Shown here: positions 1 through 5,634 of the stretch, one piece after another
How positions within the stretch are numbered: position 1 is the first letter of the stretch
Layout of the letters: each line of letters begins with the position of its first letter
Source of the DNA: Pseudomonadota bacterium
Lineage (GTDB): Bacteria; Pseudomonadota; Gammaproteobacteria; Xanthomonadales; Xanthomonadaceae
Assembly (NCBI GenBank): GCA_023444765.1
Contig: JAEXLY010000134.1
Location: 1 to 8,188, forward strand
Direction: 5' to 3'
Length of the DNA stretch: 8,188 nt
Position numbers and translations under genes: made by a program
Notes under the pieces: model-generated
What the model saw: only the letters and a program-made list of their open reading frames with translations
The model's database searches: none
What the model was told of the DNA's origin: nothing

Positions 1-172
1 CACCGGCCCCGCCGGCGGAAGGCGGCGCACGCCGCGCAAACGGTGCGCAGGCCAGCCGTGCACGCCCGGCGCCGAGGCGCCCGCGCACGCCGGCGTCCCG
101 GGTCCCGCCGGCACGCACGGACTGACATGGCTGCTTGCATGCTGCCGCCGCGCGATGGTCTGATGCGGGCCC
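1..172. other. GC-rich non-coding left edge
   Basis: No convincing gene end can be read here. One frame stops at 161-163 and another at about 122-124, but both translations are Arg/Pro/Ala-rich and look like GC-rich noise. Small perfect stem-loops sit at 3-15 (CCGGC-CCC-GCCGG), 22-35 (GCGGC-GCAC-GCCGC) and 34-48 (GCGCA-N5-TGCGC, sharing two bases with the previous one). They could be the 3' end of an upstream transcript. ECF42 sigma genes usually have a DGPF/YCII-family gene as neighbour. If one is present here it must lie left of the window. Confidence 0.4.
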
Positions 173-1432
173 ATGCCCGCCGACCTCCACCGCAGCATCG
201 ACACCGTCTGGCGCGAGGAATCGCCGCGGATCATCGCCGCGCTGATGCGCCTGGTACGCAACCTCGACCTGGCCGAGGAGCTGGCGCAGGACGCGCTGGT
301 CACCGCACTGGAGCGCTGGCCCGCCAGCGGGCTGCCTGACAACCCGGGCGCATGGCTCATGGCCGCCGCGAAGAACCGTGCCCTCGACCACCTGCGGCGG
401 GAAGGCATGCTCGCGCGCAAGCATGCGCAGATCGCGCAGGAACTCGACGGCCTGCACGACGAACTGCACGCGGCGAGCGAGGCGGCGCTCGACGACGACA
501 TCGGCGACGACCTGCTGCGCCTGATCTTCGTCGCCTGCCACCCGCTGCTCTCGCGCGAGGCGCAGGTGGCGCTGACGCTGCGCCTGCTGTGCGGCCTGAC
601 GACGGACGAGATCGCGCGCGCGTTCCTGGCGCCGGAGGCCACCGTCGCGCAGCGCATCGTCCGCGCCAAGCGCACGCTGGGCGAGGCCGACGTGGCGTTC
701 GAGGTGCCTGGACGCGACGACCTCCCCGCGCGCCTGTCGGCCGTGCTGGGCGTGGTCTATCTGGTCTTCAACGAAGGCTATGCCGCGACCGCGGGCGACG
801 ACTGGATGCGCCCGGCGCTGTGCGCCGAAGCGCTGCGCCTGGGGCGGCTGCTGGTGGGGCTGGCGCCGCACGAACCGGAGGTGTTCGGACTGCTGGCGCT
901 GATGGAACTGCAGGCTTCGCGTGCCGCCGCGCGCACCGGGCCCGCCGGTGAACCGGTGCTGCTGCAGGACCAGGACCGCAGGTACTGGGACCACGAGGCG
1001 ATCGGGCGCGGCCTGCGCGCGCTGATGCAGGCCGAACGCCTGTCCTCGTCCGCCGGCGCCTACACGCTGCAGGCGGCCATCGCGGCCTGTCATGCGCGTG
1101 CCCCGGACGTGGAGGCGACCGACTGGGCGCGCATCGTGGCACTGTACGACCGTCTGGCCGAGGTTGCGCCCTCGCCGGTGGTGGCGCTCAACCGGGCGGT
1201 GGCGGTGTCGATGCATACCGGGCCCGCCGATGCCCTCGCACTGGTCGATGCCCTGGCCGATGCGCCGGCGCTGCGCGCCTACCACCTGCTGCCGGCGGTG
1301 CGCGGCGACCTGCTGCACCGGCTGGGACGTGGCAGCGAGGCGCGCGCGGAGTTCCTGCGCGCTGCCGACATGGCCCGCAACACGCGCGAGCGCGCGCTGC
1401 TGCTGGCGCGCGCCGCGTCCACGGAGCGCTAG
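173..1432 (+). CDS. ECF sigma factor with C-terminal extension (ECF42 / SigJ-like, DUF6596)
   Basis: This is a 419-residue RNA polymerase sigma factor, about twice the length of an ordinary ECF sigma. Sigma region 2 lies at about residues 10-77, with the typical DLAEELAQDALVTALERWP stretch (32-50) and the NPGAWLMAAAKNRALDHLRR segment (57-76). Region 4, with its helix-turn-helix, is at about 130-168 (GLTTDEIARAF, then TVAQRIVRAKRTL). The conserved VVYLVFNEGY motif (194-203) opens the extension. Its later part (about 290-415) is alpha-helical and TPR-like, with ALYDRLAEVAPSPVVALNRAVA at 323-344. In the ECF42 group this extension is known to replace an anti-sigma factor and to be needed for activity. 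Members usually control DGPF/YCII-family genes. The ATG at 173 is the first start after an in-frame stop at 161. The ribosome site is weak. The gene converges on the YceI gene with a 49-bp gap. A possible target promoter lies at 2673-2699. Confidence 0.92.
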   Translation: MPADLHRSIDTVWREESPRIIAALMRLVRNLDLAEELAQDALVTALERWPASGLPDNPGAWLMAAAKNRALDHLRREGMLARKHAQIAQELDGLHDELHAASEAALDDDIGDDLLRLIFVACHPLLSREAQVALTLRLLCGLTTDEIARAFLAPEATVAQRIVRAKRTLGEADVAFEVPGRDDLPARLSAVLGVVYLVFNEGYAATAGDDWMRPALCAEALRLGRLLVGLAPHEPEVFGLLALMELQASRAAARTGPAGEPVLLQDQDRRYWDHEAIGRGLRALMQAERLSSSAGAYTLQAAIAACHARAPDVEATDWARIVALYDRLAEVAPSPVVALNRAVAVSMHTGPADALALVDALADAPALRAYHLLPAVRGDLLHRLGRGSEARAEFLRAADMARNTRERALLLARAASTER

Positions 1433-1481
1433 CGCACGCGCCGCGCGCCGCCTGATCAGGGGGCCCTTCGCGTCGCCGCGA

Positions 1482-2090
1482 TCATCCGCCCGCTGCGTCT
1501 GCCCCGACTGCGACCGCCTCGACCTGGATGCGCAGGGTCACGCGCATGTCGAAGCCGTAGTCCTTGCCGGCGTCGATGCCGAAATCGTCGCGACGGAAGC
1601 TCGCCGCGGCATCGGCTCCGCACAGCTCGCGACGGTGCAGGGGATGCGGCATGCACTTGAAGCTGCGGATCTCCAGGTCCAGCGGCCGGGTGACGCCGCG
1701 CAGGGTCAGTTCGCCCTGCACGCGGGTCGGGCGGCCGTCGACGAAGTCCACCAGGCGTCCGCTGTAGCGTGCCTGCGGCCAGCGCGCGGTATCCAGCAGG
1801 CCGGGGCCGCGCGCCGCCTCGTTCATCGCGTCCAGGCCGTAGTCGACGCTGGCCGTGTCCACCACCACCTCGAGCCGGCCGCTGCCCGCCGCGCGGTCCA
1901 TGCGCACCGTGCCCTGGCTGGTGTTGAACTTGCCGCGCCAGACCGAGAGCCCGCCGAGGTGGTCGGCCTCGAAACTGGGGAAGGTGTGGGCGGGATCGAG
2001 TTCGTAGGCCGTTTCGGCCGCACGCGCGGGGGCGGCAGCGGTCGACACGAGTGCCAGCACGAGGGCGGGCCGGACCAGGCGAGCGCGCAT
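1482..2090 (-). CDS. Secreted YceI-family protein
   Basis: This 202-residue precursor begins with a signal peptide (about residues 1-24, ending ARA before AETAYELDPAHT), so the mature protein should be periplasmic. The rest is a full YceI domain: YELDPAHTFPSFEADHLGG (29-47), the GKFN segment (53-56), GELTLRGVTRPLDLEI (126-141) and the closing FRRDDFGI (165-172). YceI proteins are lipocalin-like beta-barrels that bind long polyisoprenoid or amphiphilic molecules; the physiological role is usually unknown. Cys146 and Cys157 flank an inserted loop and could form a disulfide. The start at 2090 is preferred because GGAG sits 5 nt upstream and the signal peptide begins there. An upstream ATG at 2141 would add 17 residues before the signal peptide. 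The gene lies 124 bp downstream of the VOC gene on the same strand, so co-transcription is possible but unproven. Confidence 0.9.
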   Translation of the reverse strand: MRARLVRPALVLALVSTAAAPARAAETAYELDPAHTFPSFEADHLGGLSVWRGKFNTSQGTVRMDRAAGSGRLEVVVDTASVDYGLDAMNEAARGPGLLDTARWPQARYSGRLVDFVDGRPTRVQGELTLRGVTRPLDLEIRSFKCMPHPLHRRELCGADAAASFRRDDFGIDAGKDYGFDMRVTLRIQVEAVAVGADAAGG

Positions 2091-2119
2091 GGTGTCTCCA
2101 GGGTTGTGGTGGGGTTCCG

Positions 2120-2139
2120 GCGCGGCCCGTCGGGCGCGC
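2120..2139 (-). terminator. Stem-loop between VOC gene and YceI gene
   Basis: A GC-only stem made of GCGC plus GCCC pairs with GGGC plus GCGC around a GTC loop, with one bulged G at 2124. It lies after the VOC stop codon and before the YceI start on the minus strand. There is no T-tract, so it is at best a weak or Rho-assisted terminator, and it could be chance in such GC-rich DNA. Confidence 0.22.
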
Positions 2140-2214
2140 AACGGCGGGCAGGCGCCGCCGCGGCGAATGCGACTGCCGTTGCGGCCGGGCGAGGAGGGGT
2201 GGTCGGGGAGCGGC

Positions 2215-2604
2215 CTACCGCATCGAGTGCAGGCCGATCAGGTTGCCCTCGGGGTCGAACACCAGGGCGATGAACCCGTACTCGCCGATGGACATCTTCT
2301 CGCGGTGGACGCGGCCGCCGGCGGACGCTGCGCGTGCGGCGGTGGTACCGCAGTCCTCGCAGGCGAAGTACACCAGCGTGCCGCCCGGCCCCGGAGCCAC
2401 GCCGGGCATCCGGCACAGCGCGCCATTGGCGCCGTAGCGCTCCATGTCGCCGGGGAACGACCACATCTCGAGGCCGTCGTCGCTGCCTTCCGGCAGCTTC
2501 AGCGGCTCCAGCCGGGTGTCGAGCAGGGCCTCGTAGAAGGCGCGTGCGCGCGCCATGTCCTGCACATAGATTTCGAACCAGTTGACGCTGTTTGCACCTG
2601 ACAT
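2215..2604 (-). CDS. VOC-family (glyoxalase-like) protein
   Basis: This 129-residue single-domain protein of the vicinal oxygen chelate superfamily resembles the predicted lactoylglutathione-lyase-like group (COG3324 type). It shows the opening NWFEIYVQDMARARAFYEAL strand-helix unit (residues 8-27), GTLVYFACEDC (75-85), and the closing IGEYGFIALVFDPEGNLIGL (106-125). Glu11 sits where many glyoxalases have a metal-binding His, as is common in this subgroup, so the substrate cannot be named. Such proteins usually work as dimers in the cytoplasm. The ATG at 2604 has GAGG 6 nt upstream, and longer in-frame starts lack family similarity. VOC genes are often found near ECF42 sigma genes and DGPF proteins. 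That context, with the candidate promoter at 2673-2699, makes control by the sigma factor at 173-1432 plausible. Confidence 0.9.
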   Translation of the reverse strand: MSGANSVNWFEIYVQDMARARAFYEALLDTRLEPLKLPEGSDDGLEMWSFPGDMERYGANGALCRMPGVAPGPGGTLVYFACEDCGTTAARAASAGGRVHREKMSIGEYGFIALVFDPEGNLIGLHSMR

Positions 2605-2672
2605 CGGAAGTCCTCGGGTGGCTGGCGGGTTGCGGCCGCGGCACGGACATCGGCGCCGCGGCACTGGTGGTC

Positions 2673-2699
2673 GACGAACAGGCGACACGTGTTTCGACA
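2673..2699 (-). promoter_or_regulatory. Candidate ECF42-type promoter upstream of VOC gene
   Basis: Read on the minus strand, TGTCGA (2694-2699) is followed by a 17-nt spacer and CGTC (2673-2676). The expected transcript start is roughly 60 nt upstream of the VOC ATG. From memory, the ECF42 group recognises TGTCGA at -35 and CGA/TC at -10. The window encodes an ECF42-like sigma factor, so the match is suggestive. A similar pattern with an 18-nt spacer occurs by chance inside the YceI gene near 1546, which limits its weight. The spacer also contains the 8-bp palindrome ACACGTGT (2685-2692), a possible repressor site. Confidence 0.35.
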
Positions 2700-2823
2700 C
2701 GCCCGTCCACGGCGCGACGACCGGCCGGTTCTTGGCCACCCGATCCGGCATGCGGTGTGTAATCGCACCTGCCATGACGCTGCGCCGCAGGGCCGCAGGG
2801 ACATATGCGACGGCGTGCAGCGC

Positions 2824-3618
2824 TCAGTCGCCCACCGGCAGCCACAGCAGCAGCGCAGCCCCCAGCGCGATCCGGTACACCGCGAAGCCGGTGAAGCGAT
2901 GGCGCTTGATGTAGCCCAGCAGCCACTTCACCACCACGAATCCGGTGGCCGTCGCCGCGACGAACGCCAGCGCCACGTCGCCCCAGGCCTCGCCGCCAAG
3001 GCCGCCGTCCTTCCACAGTTCGAGGAACGCGTACCCGCTGGCGGCGAACATGGTCGGGATGCCGACCAGGAACACGAACTCGGTCGCCGCCGAGCGCCGG
3101 CCCAGGCCGGCCAGCATCGCCATGAAGATCGCCGCGGCCGAGCGCGAGGTGCCGGGGAACACGCCCGCCACCACCTGCGCCAGGCCCACCAGCACCGCCA
3201 CCGTCCAGGTGACGTCGGTGCTGTCGCCGCGGCGCTCGGCGATGCGTTCGGCCAGGATCATCCAGATGCCGCCCAGGATCAGCGCCCACGCCACCGGCGT
3301 CACCGTCTCGGGCAGTTCCCAGCCCGCCAGCCGCACCGGCAGGCCGACCAGCGCCGTGACCAGGAAGGCCACGGCCAGCTTCATCGCGTAATCGCGGTTG
3401 TCGCGCTCGCCCAGGCCCGACGCCAGCTGCCAGATGCGCTGGCGGAACACCAGCGTGATCGCCAGGATCGCGCCGGCCTGGATCACGATGTTGAAGAAGT
3501 CCGACCGCGCGCCCAGCCAGTACTGCGCGATCAGCAGGTGCCCGGTGCTGGACACGGGCAGGAACTCGGTCAGTCCCTCGAGGATGCCCAGCAGCAGGGC
3601 GGACAGCGGATCGGACAT
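2824..3618 (-). CDS. uppP: Undecaprenyl-diphosphatase (UppP/BacA)
   Basis: This 264-residue integral membrane enzyme converts undecaprenyl diphosphate to the monophosphate, recycling the lipid carrier for peptidoglycan and other envelope glycans. Its overproduction is known to give bacitracin resistance. The first signature, GILEGLTEFLPVSSTGHLLI (residues 11-30), carries catalytic Glu14, Glu18 and His27. The second, PGTSRS (155-160), carries Arg159. About eight hydrophobic segments fill the rest, and the length is normal for the family. The residue after the second motif that is usually Thr (PGxSRSxxT) is Ala163 here, as I recall for some other proteobacterial members. The start at 3618 matches the usual N-terminus although no good ribosome site precedes it. 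An in-frame extension to 3747 would run into the NtrC site and is rejected. It is divergent from glnA. A 219-bp gap separates its stop from the VOC gene, so a separate promoter for VOC is likely. Confidence 0.95.
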   Translation of the reverse strand: MSDPLSALLLGILEGLTEFLPVSSTGHLLIAQYWLGARSDFFNIVIQAGAILAITLVFRQRIWQLASGLGERDNRDYAMKLAVAFLVTALVGLPVRLAGWELPETVTPVAWALILGGIWMILAERIAERRGDSTDVTWTVAVLVGLAQVVAGVFPGTSRSAAAIFMAMLAGLGRRSAATEFVFLVGIPTMFAASGYAFLELWKDGGLGGEAWGDVALAFVAATATGFVVVKWLLGYIKRHRFTGFAVYRIALGAALLLWLPVGD

Positions 3619-3739
3619 GGGATCGGTTCGGACGCGGGTCGGCAGGATAACGAAAACCCCGCCACCGCCAGGCCCCAGCCCTCCGGGGGAAGTGGAGAAC
3701 AGGTATCGCACCGCGTGCCTCGACGGGGCGATGCGGGAA

Positions 3740-3756
3740 CGCACCATCCTGGTGCA
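3740..3756 (+). promoter_or_regulatory. NtrC binding site 1 (strong) upstream of glnA
   Basis: The 17-mer CGCACCATCCTGGTGCA is a near-perfect match to the known NtrC dyad TGCACC-N5-GGTGCA; only the outermost base differs. Its centre (3748) lies about 126 bp upstream of the transcript start predicted from the sigma-54 promoter. That is an enhancer position like those of enterobacterial glnA. It would recruit phosphorylated NtrC under nitrogen limitation. Confidence 0.8.
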
Positions 3757-3770
3757 GGCATCACGAATCC

Positions 3771-3787
3771 TTCACCACTGCCGTGCG
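3771..3787 (+). promoter_or_regulatory. NtrC binding site 2 (degenerate) upstream of glnA
   Basis: TTCACCACTGCCGTGCG matches 9 of the 12 defined positions of the NtrC dyad and keeps the N7 spacing between CAC and GTGC. Its centre is 31 bp from that of site 1, about three helical turns. The two dimers would therefore lie on the same DNA face, as needed for cooperative NtrC oligomerisation. Confidence 0.5.
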
Positions 3788-3820
3788 TCTGGGCCAGTGA
3801 ACGGGGGCAACATCTCGTGG

Positions 3821-3833
3821 AAACAATAGGTTA
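3821..3833 (+). promoter_or_regulatory. Possible IHF site between NtrC enhancers and sigma-54 promoter
   Basis: AAACAATAGGTTA matches the IHF consensus WATCAANNNNTTR with one mismatch (A for T at the third position). It lies in a locally AT-richer patch between the NtrC sites and the -24 element, where a DNA bend would help the enhancer touch the sigma-54 holoenzyme. IHF sites are common in sigma-54 promoters, but the consensus is loose. Confidence 0.4.
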
Positions 3834-3848
3834 CGCAATCACGGGATT

Positions 3849-3864
3849 TGGCACGCGCCTTGCT
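3849..3864 (+). promoter_or_regulatory. Sigma-54 (RpoN) promoter of glnA
   Basis: TGGCACGCGCCTTGCT matches every defined position of the sigma-54 core TGGCACG-N4-TTGCW. The invariant GG (3850-3851) and GC (3862-3863) are exactly 10 nt apart. Transcription should begin near 3874-3875, leaving a leader of about 29 nt before the glnA ATG. Activation would require NtrC bound upstream. Confidence 0.88.
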
Positions 3865-3903
3865 CCAACATGGTCATCCTTTCAAACCCAGAGGCCGTCG
3901 CCG

Positions 3904-5313
3904 ATGTCGCTCGAGAACGTGGAAAAGCTGATCAAGGACCACAAGGTCGAATTCGTCGACCTGCGCTTCGTGGACATGCGCGGCGTGCAGCAGCACGTGA
4001 CCTTCCCGGCCAGCATCATCGAGCCGGCGCTGTTCGAGGACGGCAAGATGTTCGACGGCTCCTCGATCGCCGGCTGGAAGGGCATCAACGAGTCGGACAT
4101 GATCCTGCTGCCCGACGCGTCCACCGCCTACCTGGATCCGTTCTACGCCGATCCCACGCTCAATCTGACCTGCGACATCCTCGATCCGGCGACGATGCAG
4201 GACTACTCGCGCGACCCGCGCGGCATCGCGCGCCGTGCCGAGGCCTACCTCAAGTCCAGCGGTATCGCCGACCAGGCCTTCTTCGGCCCCGAACCCGAAT
4301 ACTTCATCTTCGACTCGGTGCGCTTCGCCAACGAGATGGGCAACACCTTCTTCCACGTCGAGTCCGAAGAAGCGGCCTGGAACACGGGCAAGGAATACGA
4401 AGGCGGCAACAGCGGCTACCGCCCCGGCGTGAAGGGTGGCTACTTCCCGGTGCCGCCGACCGATTCGCTGCACGACCTGCGCGCGGAGATGGTCAAGACG
4501 CTCGAGCAGATCGGCATCGAGGTCGAGGTGCACCACCACGAGGTGGCGACCGCCGGCCAGTGCGAGATCGGCACCAAGTTCAACTCGATGGTGAAGAAGG
4601 CCGATGAGCTGCTGGCGACCAAGTACGTGATCCGCAACGTCGCCTTCCGCAACGGCAAGACCGCGACCTTCATGCCCAAGCCGATCGTCGGCGACAACGG
4701 CAGCGGCATGCACGTGCACATGTCGCTGGCCAAGGGCGGGCAGAACCTGTTCTCGGGCGACGGCTACGGCGGCCTGTCGCAGATGGCGCTGTGGTACATC
4801 GGCGGCGTGTTCAAGCACGCGCGCGCGATCAACGCCTTCGCCAACTCCGGCACCAACAGCTACAAGCGCCTGGTGCCGGGCTTCGAAGCACCGGTGATGC
4901 TGGCCTATTCGGCACGCAACCGCTCGGCGAGCTGCCGCATCCCGTGGGTGTCCAACCCGAAGGCGCGCCGCATCGAGGTGCGCTTCCCCGATCCGCTGCA
5001 GTCGGGCTACCTGACCTTCACCGCACTGATGATGGCCGGCCTGGACGGCATCAAGAACCAGATCGATCCGGGCGGCCCCAGCGACAAGGCCCTGTACGAC
5101 CTGCCGCCGGAAGAGGAGAAGAAGATCCCGCAGGTGTGCTCGAGCCTCGACCAAGCGCTGGAAGCGCTCGACAAGGATCGCGACTTCCTCAAGGCCGGCG
5201 GGGTGATGAGCGACGACTTCATCGACGCCTACATCGACCTGAAGATGCAGGAAGTCACGCGCTTCCGCGCGGCGACCCACCCGCTCGAGTACCAGATGTA
5301 CTACGGCGTCTGA
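3904..5313 (+). CDS. glnA: Glutamine synthetase, type I (adenylylatable)
   Basis: This 469-residue subunit of the dodecameric cytoplasmic enzyme makes glutamine from glutamate, ammonium and ATP. Residues run one ahead of E. coli numbering: metal and active-site Glu130 and Glu132 (FGPEPEYF), Glu213 and Glu221 (HHEVATAGQCEIG), His270 (GSGMHVHMSL), Glu328 (GFEAP), Arg340 (ARNRSAS) and Glu358/Arg360 (RRIEVRFPDP). The substrate loop Asp51 (MFDGSSIAGW) is present. Tyr398 in KALYDLPPEE is the adenylylation target, so activity should be tuned by GlnE with a P-II protein. The length is typical. The ATG at 3904 is chosen because AGAGG lies 9 nt upstream and MSLENVEKLIKD is the usual N-terminus. The gene is led by a sigma-54 promoter with NtrC sites and followed by a strong hairpin. 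The downstream porin, P-II and amtB genes serve the same nitrogen pathway. Confidence 0.98.
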   Translation: MSLENVEKLIKDHKVEFVDLRFVDMRGVQQHVTFPASIIEPALFEDGKMFDGSSIAGWKGINESDMILLPDASTAYLDPFYADPTLNLTCDILDPATMQDYSRDPRGIARRAEAYLKSSGIADQAFFGPEPEYFIFDSVRFANEMGNTFFHVESEEAAWNTGKEYEGGNSGYRPGVKGGYFPVPPTDSLHDLRAEMVKTLEQIGIEVEVHHHEVATAGQCEIGTKFNSMVKKADELLATKYVIRNVAFRNGKTATFMPKPIVGDNGSGMHVHMSLAKGGQNLFSGDGYGGLSQMALWYIGGVFKHARAINAFANSGTNSYKRLVPGFEAPVMLAYSARNRSASCRIPWVSNPKARRIEVRFPDPLQSGYLTFTALMMAGLDGIKNQIDPGGPSDKALYDLPPEEEKKIPQVCSSLDQALEALDKDRDFLKAGGVMSDDFIDAYIDLKMQEVTRFRAATHPLEYQMYYGV

Positions 5314-5322
5314 CGCCCTGCG

Positions 5323-5346
5323 CCCGTCCCCCGTGAGGGGGGCGGG
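5323..5346 (+). terminator. Strong hairpin after glnA
   Basis: CCCGTCCCCC pairs with GGGGGGCGGG over 10 bp with one G-U wobble. It closes on GTGA, a GNRA-type tetraloop. It begins 9 nt after the glnA stop. No T-tract follows, so it may be a leaky terminator or an RNA-stabilising 3' end rather than a classical intrinsic terminator. Confidence 0.5.
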
Positions 5347-5353
5347 TCGCAAC

Positions 5354-5424
5354 GGGGCCGGGGCGAAACGCCGAAGGCCCCCGCGACAACCAGCAGTTTC
5401 GCGTCCGGCGGCGAGCCGGATGCG
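5354..5424. repeat. Pair of imperfect palindromes, possible interspersed repeat
   Basis: The first palindrome has outer arms GGGGCC (5354-5359) and GGCCCC (5376-5381), with an inner GGCG-AAA-CGCC hairpin (5362-5372). The second is a 10-bp stem, CGCGTCCGGC (5400-5409) with GCCGGATGCG (5415-5424), one G-U pair and loop GGCGA. Together with the hairpin at 5323-5346 they make a compact block of about 100 bp. It resembles the palindromic intergenic repeats common in Xanthomonadaceae genomes. Only one copy is visible here, so the repeat status is inference. Confidence 0.3.
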
Positions 5425-5513
5425 CGGTCCTCCCCTACGCGGGCCGCGGACTTTCCACGACGAGGAACGGCGACACGGAAGCGGCATCCAGTACAGGCGG
5501 GAAAGGCAAGTGA

Positions 5514-5569
5514 CCGGTGCAGGCACCGCAGAGTGCGCACCGGCGCCGCGACACGGCATGGGGATGCCG
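5514..5569 (+). promoter_or_regulatory. Nested GTGC/GCAC inverted repeats in porin leader
   Basis: CCGGTGC (5514-5520) pairs with GCACCGG (5537-5543). Inside, GGTGC (5516-5520) could instead pair with the nearer GCACC (5523-5527). Right after this, CGGCAT-GGGG-ATGCCG (5554-5569) forms another perfect hairpin. The half-sites resemble NtrC half-sites, and GCAC (5523) and GTGC (5533) lie in NtrC order, but their spacing is 6 rather than 7 nt. The block may be an RNA structure, an operator cluster, or both. Confidence 0.3.
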
Positions 5570-5634
5570 GGCCGGGGCGGACGAACAGTTACGCAAGACC
5601 GGGGAGGGCCTTTCATCCACATGAGGAGCCTGTC

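Larger units (their letters stand above)
5314..5634. other. glnA-porin spacer, non-coding and rich in stem-loops
   Basis: This 321-bp gap contains no credible gene. Open frames on both strands are Arg/Pro/Gly-rich and lack homology that I recognise. At least five stem-loops follow one another: 5323-5346, 5354-5381, 5400-5424, 5514-5543 and 5554-5569. I searched for GG-N10-GC sigma-54 cores and found only poor ones (near 5469 and 5516), and no clear sigma-70 promoter. The porin gene must use a promoter I cannot recognise or depend on read-through from glnA. Confidence 0.6.

Noticed and set aside
1451..1460. Palindrome CCTGATCAGG between the convergent sigma and YceI genes
   Set aside because: It has no loop for an RNA hairpin and no T-tract; a 10-bp palindrome alone is weak evidence for a terminator or operator.
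2785..2800. Tandem 8-bp repeat CCGCAGGG
   Set aside because: Only two copies in GC-rich DNA; not enough to call a functional repeat or CRISPR-like structure.
3708..3718. GCAC-N3-GTGC palindrome as a third NtrC site
   Set aside because: The spacer is 3 nt instead of 7, so the half-sites would not fit one NtrC dimer.
3619..3747. 43-residue N-terminal extension of UppP
   Set aside because: It is Gly/Pro/Arg-rich, unlike any UppP N-terminus, and overlaps the NtrC site; the normal start is at 3618.
2689..3903. In-frame upstream extension of glnA
   Set aside because: The frame happens to lack stops, but the sigma-54 promoter, the ribosome site and the family N-terminus all place the start at 3904.
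5469..5529. GG-N10-GC pairs as sigma-54 promoters for the porin operon
   Set aside because: The pairs at 5469/5481 and 5516/5528 have the spacing but lack TGGCAC and TTGC context.
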